NCBI RefSeq assembly: GCF_006346325.1
Contig: NZ_VDYR01000001.1
Coordinates: forward strand, 1,364,001-1,428,000
From: Sphingomonas japonica
GTDB lineage: Bacteria; Pseudomonadota; Alphaproteobacteria; Sphingomonadales; Sphingomonadaceae
Direction of reading: 5' to 3'
DNA: 64,000 bases
Shown here: positions 34,717-43,918 of the stretch, in pieces
Layout of the letters: the number at the start of each line of letters is the position of its first letter
Numbering within the stretch: the first letter of the stretch is position 1
Position numbers and translations under genes: made by a program
Notes under the pieces: generated by a model
Databases searched by the model: none
Told to the model about the DNA's origin: nothing
What the model saw: only the letters and a program-made list of their open reading frames with translations

Positions 34717-37700
34717 TCAGCCGATCAGGCCGATCCCGTCAACGGTAGCTTCGAGAGCCGTAACGCCCGAGATACCGTTCAGCTGAACGATATCGGTGAA
34801 CGCCTCGAGACCCTGCGCACCCTCGATTTCGCCGACATAGAAGTTGCCGCGGTATTCGAAAGCAACTGCACCGTTGTTCGCCAACGGATCGGCGCCCGAC
34901 TGGAACTCCTGTTCGACGAGCTGGATCGCCGCAAGCAGGCTGGTCGACGAGTCGATCGCGAGGTCGAGAGCCGAACCTTGTTCGACGACGCCATCGCTGA
35001 TCGACGCCGAGTTGGTGTTGATCACGGTTGCACCACCGAAGTCGATGACATCCGCGGTAACGTCGAGGCCGGCATTGGCACCAACACCGTCGTCGGTGTC
35101 GACGTCAAAGCCGATCACTACGTCCGGAGCGGTACGGGCCGAGTCCCCGTCCGTCGTGACGACCAGAATGTCACGAGCTGCCTCGCTCTCGGTAAGCGTG
35201 ATCGTGTCGATCCCGCCGCCACCTTCGATGATGTCCGAACCTTCGCCGCCCGTGATCGCATCGCGACCCGCGCCGCCGGTGATGTCGTCATCACCGTCGC
35301 CGCCAATCACGGTGAGTTCGCGGTTGCCCGACAGTGCCGAACCATCGAACGTCAGCGTGCTGAACGTGGTCGTGTCCGCGTCGACACCGTCGCCGCCCAG
35401 TTCGCCGTCGGCGCCCAGGTCGGTGACCGTCCCGGTCAGTGCGGACGCATCGACCGTCAGACCATCGGTTGCATCGACATTGTCGTCAGTGACGCTAACT
35501 GCAAAATTGATCGTGTTGCCCGCGACGTCGTTATTGTCGCCAGCAACCGCCATGGCAGCTTCCGGCGCATTGATGACAATCGTTTCGAACCCGACAACGT
35601 CCGCTCCGAAATCAGCGTTATAGGTTGTGAGCGCCGACGTGTTGCCGACATTGACGCCAGCAGCACCAACGGTGTGGATGCTGTACGCCCCACCGATCAG
35701 CAGACGATCGTCCCCGTCACCACCATCGAACTGCGCGACGGTGAAGTCGGCATTATAGTAGGTGTTGAGCGTATCGTCGCCGTCGTCGAGCTCGATCGGG
35801 CCGTTGTTGATCGCGGTGAACAGCGGATCCTGCGCGATCCTGACCTCGTCATCTCCCGTGCCGCCAACAACGCCACCGGTGCCGGTGAAGACGAGAATAC
35901 CGTCTTCGTAGACGCTGGCGTCGATGTCGTCGTCATCGGTACGAATGGTGCGGATACCCGCCGCGATCGCATCCTCGTCAAGCGTCACTTCGGCTACGCC
36001 ATCACCGGCCACACCCGTACGAATGCGCGTTACCAGCTCCTCGATGCCCGAAAAGTTCTCGAACTCGCCGCCCTCAAGGACATCATCGCGCGTGACAAAT
36101 ACAGCGTCAGTTCCTTCGGTGCCGGTGTCGGTAACCGTGTCCTTGATGCTGACGCCGTTGAAGACATACGTATCGCTGCCTTCCTGACCATCGAGCAGAT
36201 CACGCCCTGCACCGCCGGTGAGCGTGTCGTCACCAGCGCCGCCGGTGAGGACGTCGTCACCGTCACCACCGGTCAGGACGTCATCGCCCGCACCACCGGT
36301 CACATCAACTGCGAAGTCGACGGACAATTGCGAAGCATCCACTTCGAGCGTTTCACCAGCAGTCGTGTCCTCGTCGAGGCCCGAGCCGCCTAGCTCGTTG
36401 TCGTCGCCAAGATCGACGACAACATCACCGCGCAGCGCCGAACCGTCGATGACCAGCACCCCGCCCTCAGTGACGTTGCTGTCTTCAACTTCAAACGTAT
36501 AGCTGACGGCGTTGCCAGCAGAATCGTCCGCATCATCGATCGCTTCTTCACCATCGGAGGCATCGATCACAATCGACTCGAACCCGGTGAAATTGTCACC
36601 AAGCGGATCAAAATATGTGAAGTTGTTGCCGACCCCGAAACCAAGATCGACAAGGCTTCCACCAAAGCGAAGCGTGTCGTTACCATCACCACCGTCGATG
36701 GAGTTGGCGGGATCGCCCGCGGGGATAGCATATCCCGCATTCACCGTGTCATCGCCATCACCGGCATTGATGTCACCGGTGTAGCTCTGAAGACCAGCCG
36801 TGATATTAATCGTGTCACCGCCCATGCCCGTGGCGATGTCGCCCGACCCGTTAACCGTGATCGCGCCTTCGTAATCGCTAGCATCGACGTCGCCGCCCGC
36901 AACGGAGGTCACTTCAACGATGCCGGCTGCCTCGGCATTCTCTCCGACAACAACGTCGCCATCGGTTTCAATCGCCTCGAAGCCGACCTTACCCTCGAAC
37001 GAATTGTCGTTGATCGTCGGCGTGCCGAATACGCCGAGCGTATCGACATCATCTGCGCCCATGCCGGTGTCGGTGATGGTTTCGGAGACGTTGAACTCGC
37101 CCCCGTCGAAGAAGTAGTAGTCGCTGCCTTCGCCGCCATCCATCGTGTCGCGACCTGCGCCACCGTCAAGATAGTCGTCGCCGCCACCGCCGAGCAGACC
37201 ATCGTTCCCGGCACCGCCGGAAAGGAAGTCATCGCCCGCGCCACCGGCCAGGAAGTCGATCGACCCCGAACCGAGCAGCGTGTCGTCGCCCATGCCACCA
37301 TTGAGGTAAGCGCCCGCACCACCGGCCACGAAGAATTCATCCGCCACGGTGCCGACGATCACTTCTGCGAACGTTCCGCGCTGGGTGCCCGAAATGTCGC
37401 GAACGTCGAAGGTGCCGCCAGTGAAGCGAATGCCTTCGTCGTCGAAGCGCGTTACCGAGCCGACCAGACCGTCGGCATCGTCCTCGGACTGAGCCGTCAG
37501 CGCCAGATTGCCGCCGGCGTCGTTGCCATCGCCGTTACCCGCAGCCGTGCTGGTGAAGGTGATGCGAACCGGATCGGTCTGGTTGATGAACTGAACCTGG
37601 TCAATCTGCGCCGTAAGCGGCGAGCCGTCCGGGTTAAAGGTCGACGAACCGGTGTCGATCAGATCGGCACCGTTTGCGAGATCAGTGATGACGCCGTCGG

Positions 37701-38901
37701 CAAGGCCATCGGCCATCACAACGGTCAGTTCGTTGGTGAAGCCCGCCGAGCTGATGTTGAGGAGCGTTCCATCGATGAATTCACCGTTGAGGATCTGCCC
37801 GCCGAGCACCGGCTGCGAGTCGCCTGCCGTCGTGTCCACCCGCACGATACCCGCTTCGGCCGCTTCGGCGCCGAGCGTGATATTGTTGTAGTTGCTCGAA
37901 ATCACCTCGACGCTGCTGACCTGGGTCAGATCGACGTCGACCAGCGCGTTCGGCACGGATGCGCCGCCGGCTGCATTGATCAGCACGAGCGTATCGACAC
38001 CCCCGCCGCCATTGACGAGATCGACCTGCGACAGCAGCTTGCCGGGCTCGTTGATGTTCTGGACGCCGTTGATGCGGTCAGCGCCGCTTCCGCCCAGCAC
38101 GGTGTCGCCACCGGTGGTCAGTTCGAACGACTGCGGCAGATCCTGGTCGTTGTCCGTGATCGTCGCGGTCAGATCCGCGTCGTCCGCAAGTTGCAGAACA
38201 CCGTTCGAATCGACGTCGATCGTGACGGTCTCGTCGCCTTCGTTCATGTCGGCGTCGTCGATCACGTCGACGGTCAGCGTCGCGGTGGTCTGGCCAGCGG
38301 CGAAGGTGATCGTCTGATTGACGGCGGTGTAGTCGTCACCCGCCGTTGCGGTGCCGCCGATGGTCGTCACGTTGATCGTGATGTCCTCGTCCGACGCTTC
38401 GCTCAGGGTGAAGGTGTAGACGATGTCGTCGGTGCCTTCGATGACATCCGTCGCTTCCACGCTGAGTACGATACCGCTGGGCTCGCCAGGAGTGCCATCG
38501 CCGCCGATCTCGGTCGGCGTATCGGTGATCTCCTGATCGCCGATGGTCACCGTCGCATCACCATCCACGACAGTGGTGTCGAGCACGAACGAACCGTCGT
38601 CGAAAACGAAGGTTGGGCGATCGGCGTCGTCCAGGTCCGGGCTTGGCGCCGGGAAGGTCACCACGGTCATGTTGGGACCGGTGACGATGATCGACGAGCC
38701 GCTGCGCGAGACCGAATAGAAGGACGAAGCGCCCTCGAAGATGATCGTATCGCCGCCCGAGTTGAACGAGCTGTCAAAGGTCTGCGTACCGCCGCTGACC
38801 GATACGGTCTCTTCACCATCGGCCTTGCCGAAGACGAGGTTGTCACCGCCAGTGAGCGTAAAACCGAGCGTTTCGTCGGTATTGAGTCGAATAGTAGCCA
38901 T
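34717..38901 (-). CDS. Large RTX/Calx-beta calcium-binding surface protein, type I secreted
   Basis: A 1394-residue, very acidic protein (Asp/Gly/Thr rich, almost no Lys or Cys). It has no Sec signal. Residues ~145-250 form a Calx-beta domain (ATDVIEGTDDIVYTFTLSEA; TAGDDYTAVNQTITFAAGQT). Nonapeptide GGxGxDxLx repeats occur in three blocks near residues 524-597, 864-912 and 1194-1234, each a Ca2+-binding beta-roll. Between them are beta-rich modules. The C-terminus (AFEYRGNFYVGEIEGAQGLE, TDIVQLNGISGV) resembles an uncleaved type I export signal. ATG 38901 has AGGGG 8 nt upstream. A likely adhesin or S-layer-like coat protein exported by the upstream secretion genes. Confidence 0.88.
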   Translation of the reverse strand: MATIRLNTDETLGFTLTGGDNLVFGKADGEETVSVSGGTQTFDSSFNSGGDTIIFEGASSFYSVSRSGSSIIVTGPNMTVVTFPAPSPDLDDADRPTFVFDDGSFVLDTTVVDGDATVTIGDQEITDTPTEIGGDGTPGEPSGIVLSVEATDVIEGTDDIVYTFTLSEASDEDITINVTTIGGTATAGDDYTAVNQTITFAAGQTTATLTVDVIDDADMNEGDETVTIDVDSNGVLQLADDADLTATITDNDQDLPQSFELTTGGDTVLGGSGADRINGVQNINEPGKLLSQVDLVNGGGGVDTLVLINAAGGASVPNALVDVDLTQVSSVEVISSNYNNITLGAEAAEAGIVRVDTTAGDSQPVLGGQILNGEFIDGTLLNISSAGFTNELTVVMADGLADGVITDLANGADLIDTGSSTFNPDGSPLTAQIDQVQFINQTDPVRITFTSTAAGNGDGNDAGGNLALTAQSEDDADGLVGSVTRFDDEGIRFTGGTFDVRDISGTQRGTFAEVIVGTVADEFFVAGGAGAYLNGGMGDDTLLGSGSIDFLAGGAGDDFLSGGAGNDGLLGGGGDDYLDGGAGRDTMDGGEGSDYYFFDGGEFNVSETITDTGMGADDVDTLGVFGTPTINDNSFEGKVGFEAIETDGDVVVGENAEAAGIVEVTSVAGGDVDASDYEGAITVNGSGDIATGMGGDTINITAGLQSYTGDINAGDGDDTVNAGYAIPAGDPANSIDGGDGNDTLRFGGSLVDLGFGVGNNFTYFDPLGDNFTGFESIVIDASDGEEAIDDADDSAGNAVSYTFEVEDSNVTEGGVLVIDGSALRGDVVVDLGDDNELGGSGLDEDTTAGETLEVDASQLSVDFAVDVTGGAGDDVLTGGDGDDVLTGGAGDDTLTGGAGRDLLDGQEGSDTYVFNGVSIKDTVTDTGTEGTDAVFVTRDDVLEGGEFENFSGIEELVTRIRTGVAGDGVAEVTLDEDAIAAGIRTIRTDDDDIDASVYEDGILVFTGTGGVVGGTGDDEVRIAQDPLFTAINNGPIELDDGDDTLNTYYNADFTVAQFDGGDGDDRLLIGGAYSIHTVGAAGVNVGNTSALTTYNADFGADVVGFETIVINAPEAAMAVAGDNNDVAGNTINFAVSVTDDNVDATDGLTVDASALTGTVTDLGADGELGGDGVDADTTTFSTLTFDGSALSGNRELTVIGGDGDDDITGGAGRDAITGGEGSDIIEGGGGIDTITLTESEAARDILVVTTDGDSARTAPDVVIGFDVDTDDGVGANAGLDVTADVIDFGGATVINTNSASISDGVVEQGSALDLAIDSSTSLLAAIQLVEQEFQSGADPLANNGAVAFEYRGNFYVGEIEGAQGLEAFTDIVQLNGISGVTALEATVDGIGLIG

Positions 38902-38946
38902 TTCAGTTACCCCTAAAAAATCAGTCTAGATCGCGAGGTCGATGCC

Positions 38947-40338
38947 TCACGCGTAGCTGAAGAAGTCAAAGCCGACTGCCGCTTCGGCAGTCTCTTCGTT
39001 GAAGATGAAGTCGTCGGCGCTGACCGCATCCTCGATGATGATGCGATTCGAAGCACCGCCACCGCTGAAGTCGATGATCAGATCGTTGTCGAGCGACGAG
39101 AAGGAATAGCTCGATCCGATGTCGGCACCGTCCGTGCCGGTCACCACCACCGTGTCGCCCTCGGCGAAATCGGTGATCGTGACGTCGGTCAGGACATCGG
39201 CGTCATCCTCGAACTGGACGTCACCGGCTGCGCCCGAAACGACCACGCCCTCAACATCGAGGCTTTCGGTCACGACGTCGTCAAGGTCATTGATCGTGAC
39301 CGTGACGGCCTGCTCGGCAGTGAGGCCCGGATCGCCATCGTCGGTCGCGACGACGGTGAAATCATACGTGTCCTGACCTTCAAAATCCGGCGAGGCCACG
39401 AAGCGGACTTCGCCGGTATCCTCGTCGATCGTGAACGCGTCGGCATCGGCACCGGTCAGCGAGTAGCTGATCATCGAGTCGGCGTCGGTATCGGTCGCAT
39501 CGGCGTCGAATACGACGGTGCCGACATCCACATTCTCGTCGATAGCCACCGTTGCCGTCGCGGTGGCGAAGGTGGGCGCGTCGTTGACGTCGGTTACCGT
39601 GACGACGACGTCCTGGCTGACGGTGTCGGTTCCATCGCTGGCAGTGACCGTAATGTTGTATTCGGCCATCTCTTCGAAATCGGCCGAAGCGAGCAGCGTG
39701 ACTTCGCCGGTGTCGGCGTCGATCGCGAACAGCGCCGCATCGTCACCCGACAGAGCGTAAGTGATGTCATCGTCATCGGCATCGGTCGCTACCGCGGTGT
39801 AGACGACGGTGTCGGTCGCCGAATTTTCCGCAACGGTCGCGGTGGCGGCGGAAGTGAACACCGGCTCGGCATTGGTCGGCGTCGGAGTGGGGGTCGGCGT
39901 AGGAGCCGGCGTGCCGCCATTGTCCTCGTCGTCATCGTCGCCGCTCAGCGCAAGCGCGAGAATGCCGCCGGCGAGCAGTACGCCGCCGACGATGAATGGC
40001 GTGTAGTCGGTCGCCTCGCTGTCCGCGCTGTCATCATAGACGGTGTTCTGAACGGCCGTCGTCGTCGTCGTGGTCTCGGCCTCGCCGGTCACCGGATCGG
40101 GCGTCGTCGTCGACGTCGACTCCTGCGTCGTCGTCGTCACGGCGCTGTCCTGCACCATCGGCGCCGCAGTGCCGGGAACCATCGCCACGGGGGCGGCGGC
40201 TACTGCCGCAGGCGCTGCGACCGCTGCCGCGCCTTCAGGTGCCACCACGATCGCGGGGGCGTTTGCTTCGGCAGCAATTGCCGCCATCTTCGCCGTCGAA
40301 ACTACGTCGGCGTTCGGTTGGGAAATACGCTTAGTCAT
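38947..40338 (-). CDS. Cadherin-repeat protein with internal hydrophobic segment, probable cell-surface/secreted protein
   Basis: A 463-residue protein. ATG at 40338 is chosen because AGGGGG precedes it. Residues 1-100 are Ala/Thr/Val-rich low complexity; residues ~112-134 are a hydrophobic segment (YTPFIVGGVLLAGGILALAL) followed by a DDDDEDN stretch and a (PT)n linker. Two cadherin-type repeats follow (VFTSAATATVAENSATDTVV with DADDDDITYALSG; then FATATATVAIDENVDVGTVV with DADSMISYSLTG). The C-terminus (DFIFNEETAEAAVGFDFFSY) looks like a type I export signal. It is 45 nt upstream of the RTX gene, so probably co-expressed. How the hydrophobic segment and type I-like tail act together is unclear. 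Confidence 0.78.
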   Translation of the reverse strand: MTKRISQPNADVVSTAKMAAIAAEANAPAIVVAPEGAAAVAAPAAVAAAPVAMVPGTAAPMVQDSAVTTTTQESTSTTTPDPVTGEAETTTTTTAVQNTVYDDSADSEATDYTPFIVGGVLLAGGILALALSGDDDDEDNGGTPAPTPTPTPTPTNAEPVFTSAATATVAENSATDTVVYTAVATDADDDDITYALSGDDAALFAIDADTGEVTLLASADFEEMAEYNITVTASDGTDTVSQDVVVTVTDVNDAPTFATATATVAIDENVDVGTVVFDADATDTDADSMISYSLTGADADAFTIDEDTGEVRFVASPDFEGQDTYDFTVVATDDGDPGLTAEQAVTVTINDLDDVVTESLDVEGVVVSGAAGDVQFEDDADVLTDVTITDFAEGDTVVVTGTDGADIGSSYSFSSLDNDLIIDFSGGGASNRIIIEDAVSADDFIFNEETAEAAVGFDFFSYA

Positions 40339-40643
40339 GGACACCCCCTATGGTGGTTCTCTTGGTGAAAGCGCGCAAAGCGGCCTTGAACCCGGTTCCG
40401 CGGCAGGTTTGGACGAATCGTTAGGCGATTGCAAGCGCCAACTTTTGGATGGAAACGACAAAAAATGCGCGAAATTCCGCGGGGTGCGGCACAACAGCCA
40501 CACCTTTGCGCGGCACCGTTCAGACTGGCTGAAATCAAGCGATCCAACTCCGCGACACGTTGCACTGCCACGTCGGGTGGAGTGGAACAGGCGCGAAACG
40601 CGCCCTCGATGAATTAGGTTCCACAGTAACGCCCGAATGTGCG
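40339..40643. other. Spacer between secretion operon and cadherin gene, with a weak hairpin
   Basis: A 305-nt gap with no coding frame. A perfect 6-bp hairpin GGCGCG-TTT-CGCGCC (minus strand, 40604-40590) followed by TGTTCC could be a weak terminator for the secretion operon. The rest is a mixed-composition leader that should contain the promoter of the cadherin/RTX pair, but no clear -35/-10 pair stands out. Confidence 0.45.
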
Positions 40644-41804
40644 CTAGCGCTCCCCGAGCGACTCCGACACCGTCTTGGTCAGCGGCTTGGTCAGATAGCG
40701 GAACACGGTGTGCTCGCCGGTCAGAATCTCGGCTGTGGCGGTCATGCCCGGCTGTAGCTCGATGCGCTCGCCCGGACGCGGTGTGCGCATTTCGCTGGTA
40801 TCGACACGGATATGGACGCGGTAGAACGAGATTTCGCCGCCGCCCTGCGGGCGTTCCTCGGTGATGGTGTCCGGACTGACGAACGTGACCGAGCCGATAC
40901 CGCTGCCATAGATCGAGCTGTCATAGGCATCGAACTTGACCGACGCCTGCTGGCCCAGTCGGATGAAGGCGATATCGGCGGGCGGAACCTTGGCCTCGAC
41001 GATCAGCTCGTCGCCGGTCGGCACGATCCGCATCGCCTCGTCGCCCGGCCTGAGCACGCCGCCCAGCGTCGTCAGCCGGACATTCTGGACGATGCCGTCG
41101 GTCGGCGCGAACAGCTCGGTATCGTCGAGCACCTCGGTGCGCTGGGTCAACTGCTGCGCGGCAGTGACCAGCTCCTCGTTGACGCGGCTGTATTCGGCCT
41201 GGAGGTCCTGGATATACTTGTTCTGCAAGTTGGTGATCTGACCCTCGATGTCGGACACTGCGCGCTGCATCCGCAGAATCTCCGACCGGGCGACGTCGCC
41301 GGTCTTGACCAGCGGCATGTTGAGCGCAAGCTCCTCGCGCGACAGCGCGATCATCTGGCGCAGCGCATTGACCTGCGCCGCCTGCGCACCCTTGCGCTTG
41401 ATATAGAGCGAGCGTTCGTTGGCGACGAACTCGGGATAGGCAAGCGTGTCGGGCGGAAAGCGCAAGGGCCGGTCGAACAGCTCGGCCTCGACCCGCGCCA
41501 GCGTGGTCTTGAGGCCGGCGGCGCGCGCGCGCGCCTCATCGACGCCGGCGGCGACCTTGCCGGTGTCGAGCGTCATCAGCAACTGGCCGCGCTTGACCTT
41601 GTCGCCCTCGCGGACATGGATCGCCGCGATCTGCCCGCCGTCGGTCGACTGGATCACCTGCAGCCTTCCCGACGGGATCACCTGGCCCGGCGCGCGCGTG
41701 ACCTGATCAAGCTTCGCCCAGAGCGACCACGCGATGAAGCCGAGCACGAATGTCGCGGTCAGCGCGACGACGATGCGGGCGGCGTGCGAGCGCGAACGGC
41801 GCAT
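40644..41804 (-). CDS. Type I secretion membrane-fusion protein (HlyD family), set 1
   Basis: A 386-residue adaptor. A single N-terminal membrane segment (IVVALTATFVLGFIAWSLW) is followed by the biotinyl-like segment GRLQVIQSTDGGQIAAIHVREG, a long coiled coil (~110-220) and the HlyD C-terminal beta-domain (ADIAFIRLGQQASVKFDAY; ELQPGMTATAEILTGEHTVF). It bridges the ABC exporter to TolC. It is the last gene of the six-gene operon, 2 nt after ABC set 1. Confidence 0.93.
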   Translation of the reverse strand: MRRSRSHAARIVVALTATFVLGFIAWSLWAKLDQVTRAPGQVIPSGRLQVIQSTDGGQIAAIHVREGDKVKRGQLLMTLDTGKVAAGVDEARARAAGLKTTLARVEAELFDRPLRFPPDTLAYPEFVANERSLYIKRKGAQAAQVNALRQMIALSREELALNMPLVKTGDVARSEILRMQRAVSDIEGQITNLQNKYIQDLQAEYSRVNEELVTAAQQLTQRTEVLDDTELFAPTDGIVQNVRLTTLGGVLRPGDEAMRIVPTGDELIVEAKVPPADIAFIRLGQQASVKFDAYDSSIYGSGIGSVTFVSPDTITEERPQGGGEISFYRVHIRVDTSEMRTPRPGERIELQPGMTATAEILTGEHTVFRYLTKPLTKTVSESLGER

Positions 41805-41806
41805 GG

Positions 41807-43918
41807 TCAGGCGGCTCCTTCGGTCGTGGTCTGCGCGATGCTGCGCTGGCCACCAGCTGGGGCGACACGCGCGGTGCCGCTCGTCTGGAGCCGGGCGATC
41901 ACCTCCCTGGTCGGGCCGTCGAGCGTGATCCGGCCATTGCCCATCACGATGACGCGATCGACCATCGACAGCAGCGACATCTTGTGCGTGACCAGCACCA
42001 GCGTATGCCCCTCATCGATGCGATCCATCACTGCGCGCATCACCGACGTCTCGGTATTCTGGTCCAGATTGGAGCTAGGCTCGTCGAGCAGCCACAAGGA
42101 CGGCTGTGCGATCAGCATGCGGGTGATGCCGGTCAACGTCCGCTGTCCGCCCGAAAGCCCCCTGCCCCCTTCGGAGATCGGCAGGTCCAGTCCCATCGGG
42201 TGCGCGCTGATCAGCCGCACCAGCCCGGTCTTCTCCGCGGCCTCCAGGATCGCCGCATCGCCCGGATCGGCGAGCCCCATCAGCAGGTTGTCGCGCAGCG
42301 TCCCGTTCACCAGCCGAACGTCCTGCGGCAGATAGCCGACCGCCTGACGCAGGATGTCCTCGGCCACCTGGCTCATGTCGAGCCCGCCGAGCGTCACCTG
42401 GCCGTGCCGCGCGGCATAGAGCCCCGCCATCATCCGCAGCAAGGTGGTCTTGCCCGATCCGATGCCGCCGATCAGCCCCACCTTCTCTCCCGCGGCGATG
42501 CTGAGGGTCGGAATGCTCAGCGTCTCCTTGGTGCCCATATAGGCGAACTCGACCCGGTCGAAGCGGATCGCCGGGCGGATCGCGTCCGGCCGCAGCCCGC
42601 CCGCTGGATGGTCCTGCGGCTGCGCAAGGATGCCGTCGAGCAGCTTGAGCGACGAGCGTGCATAGCCCCATGACACGATCATTCCGGGCAGCTGCGCCAT
42701 CAACGGACCGTTGACGCGCCCGCCGATGATCGCCGCAGCGACCAGGCCACCGGTGGTCATGTTGCCCTTCGACACCTCGACCGCGCCGAATGCGATCAGG
42801 CCGACATAACCGATCTGCTGGAGCGTCTGGAACACCGACGACGCGACCGCCTGCCATTTGCGCACCGGCGTCTCGCTTGCCTGCACCGCTTCGATCAGCG
42901 CGTTCCAGCGCGACAACATATACCAGCCGCCGCGATTGGCCTTGACCGTCTCGGCCGCATCGAAGCTCTCGACGAGCAGCCCATTCTTGCGGTTGCCGGT
43001 GACCTGTGCCGCCTCGGTACCGGACCGGATCAGCCGCGACAGAATGAGCGCCAGCGTGATCGAGATCGGGAAGATCACCAGCGGGACCAGCACGATGATT
43101 CCACCCAGCGCCCAGATGACGAACAGGAAGAAGATCGCGAATGGGAAATCGGCGAGCAGGAACAGCGACGCCGATGAATACAGGCTGCGCACCTGTTCGA
43201 GCCCGCGCAATTGCGCCGCCATCGTCCCCACCCCGCCGCTGCGCGCGTCGAGCCGCACGGCCTGGGCGCGCGCGAAGAAGAATTCCGAGACCTCGGCGTC
43301 GATGTCCTGCGCTTCGCGATCCATCAGCAGCGCACGGGTCGTACGCAGCAGGAAATCGAGCAGCAGCGCCACCACCACGCCGACCGTCAGCACCCACAAA
43401 GTCGCATAGCCCGACCGCGGGATGACGCGGTCATAGACCTGCATCGAATAGAGCGATGTCGCGAGCGCGATGAGATTGACGACCACGGTCGCGACCAGCG
43501 CGGTCACGATCGCACTCTTGCGGTTCAGCAGCGCCTGACGGAACACCGCCGACGCCCGCATCGGCTTGCCGCCGCGCATGGCATCGGGAAAGGCGACGCG
43601 AAAGAAGCGCATCGAGTCGTCGTGCGCGCGTGTCTCGACCCCGGCTTCGGTCCGCACGCGCAACAGGTCGCGGCCTTCCCATTGTTCGGCGATGGCCCAC
43701 CCGCCGTCCTGCGCGAACATCAGCGCGGGCAGCGCGTTGGCGCGCGGGCGCCGGTCGAGCACCTCGGGTGGGGCCCAGCCGATTTCGCTGCACAGCCTGG
43801 CCAGGGCGTCGCGATCGTCGCCGACCCCCCCGCCGAGCCCGTCGCGCCAGTGCGGTGACAGGTTGACGCCGCTGGCCCGCGCCAGTTCGCCGATCAGGTC
43901 GGTCAGCCGATCACTCAT
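41807..43918 (-). CDS. Type I secretion ABC transporter with C39-like domain, set 1
   Basis: A 703-residue inner-membrane exporter. Residues 1-~125 form a peptidase-C39-like domain (LPALMFAQDGGWAIAEQWEG) that lacks the catalytic Cys, as in RTX exporters where it binds substrate. Then the six-TM domain, and an ATPase with Walker A GGIGSGKTT, signature LSGGQR and Walker B LWLLDEPSS. The 8-nt overlap with the TolC gene upstream and the HlyD gene 2 nt downstream define a complete export set. Confidence 0.94.
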   Translation of the reverse strand: MSDRLTDLIGELARASGVNLSPHWRDGLGGGVGDDRDALARLCSEIGWAPPEVLDRRPRANALPALMFAQDGGWAIAEQWEGRDLLRVRTEAGVETRAHDDSMRFFRVAFPDAMRGGKPMRASAVFRQALLNRKSAIVTALVATVVVNLIALATSLYSMQVYDRVIPRSGYATLWVLTVGVVVALLLDFLLRTTRALLMDREAQDIDAEVSEFFFARAQAVRLDARSGGVGTMAAQLRGLEQVRSLYSSASLFLLADFPFAIFFLFVIWALGGIIVLVPLVIFPISITLALILSRLIRSGTEAAQVTGNRKNGLLVESFDAAETVKANRGGWYMLSRWNALIEAVQASETPVRKWQAVASSVFQTLQQIGYVGLIAFGAVEVSKGNMTTGGLVAAAIIGGRVNGPLMAQLPGMIVSWGYARSSLKLLDGILAQPQDHPAGGLRPDAIRPAIRFDRVEFAYMGTKETLSIPTLSIAAGEKVGLIGGIGSGKTTLLRMMAGLYAARHGQVTLGGLDMSQVAEDILRQAVGYLPQDVRLVNGTLRDNLLMGLADPGDAAILEAAEKTGLVRLISAHPMGLDLPISEGGRGLSGGQRTLTGITRMLIAQPSLWLLDEPSSNLDQNTETSVMRAVMDRIDEGHTLVLVTHKMSLLSMVDRVIVMGNGRITLDGPTREVIARLQTSGTARVAPAGGQRSIAQTTTEGAA

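Noticed and set aside
34218..34748. Plus-strand open frame running into the RTX gene
   Set aside because: Crosses the RTX terminator and stop, no RBS or known domain.
35200..37350. Short repeated DNA units that could suggest a CRISPR or tandem-repeat array
   Set aside because: They translate in frame as RTX GGxGxDxLx nonapeptides; there are no conserved repeats with unique spacers.
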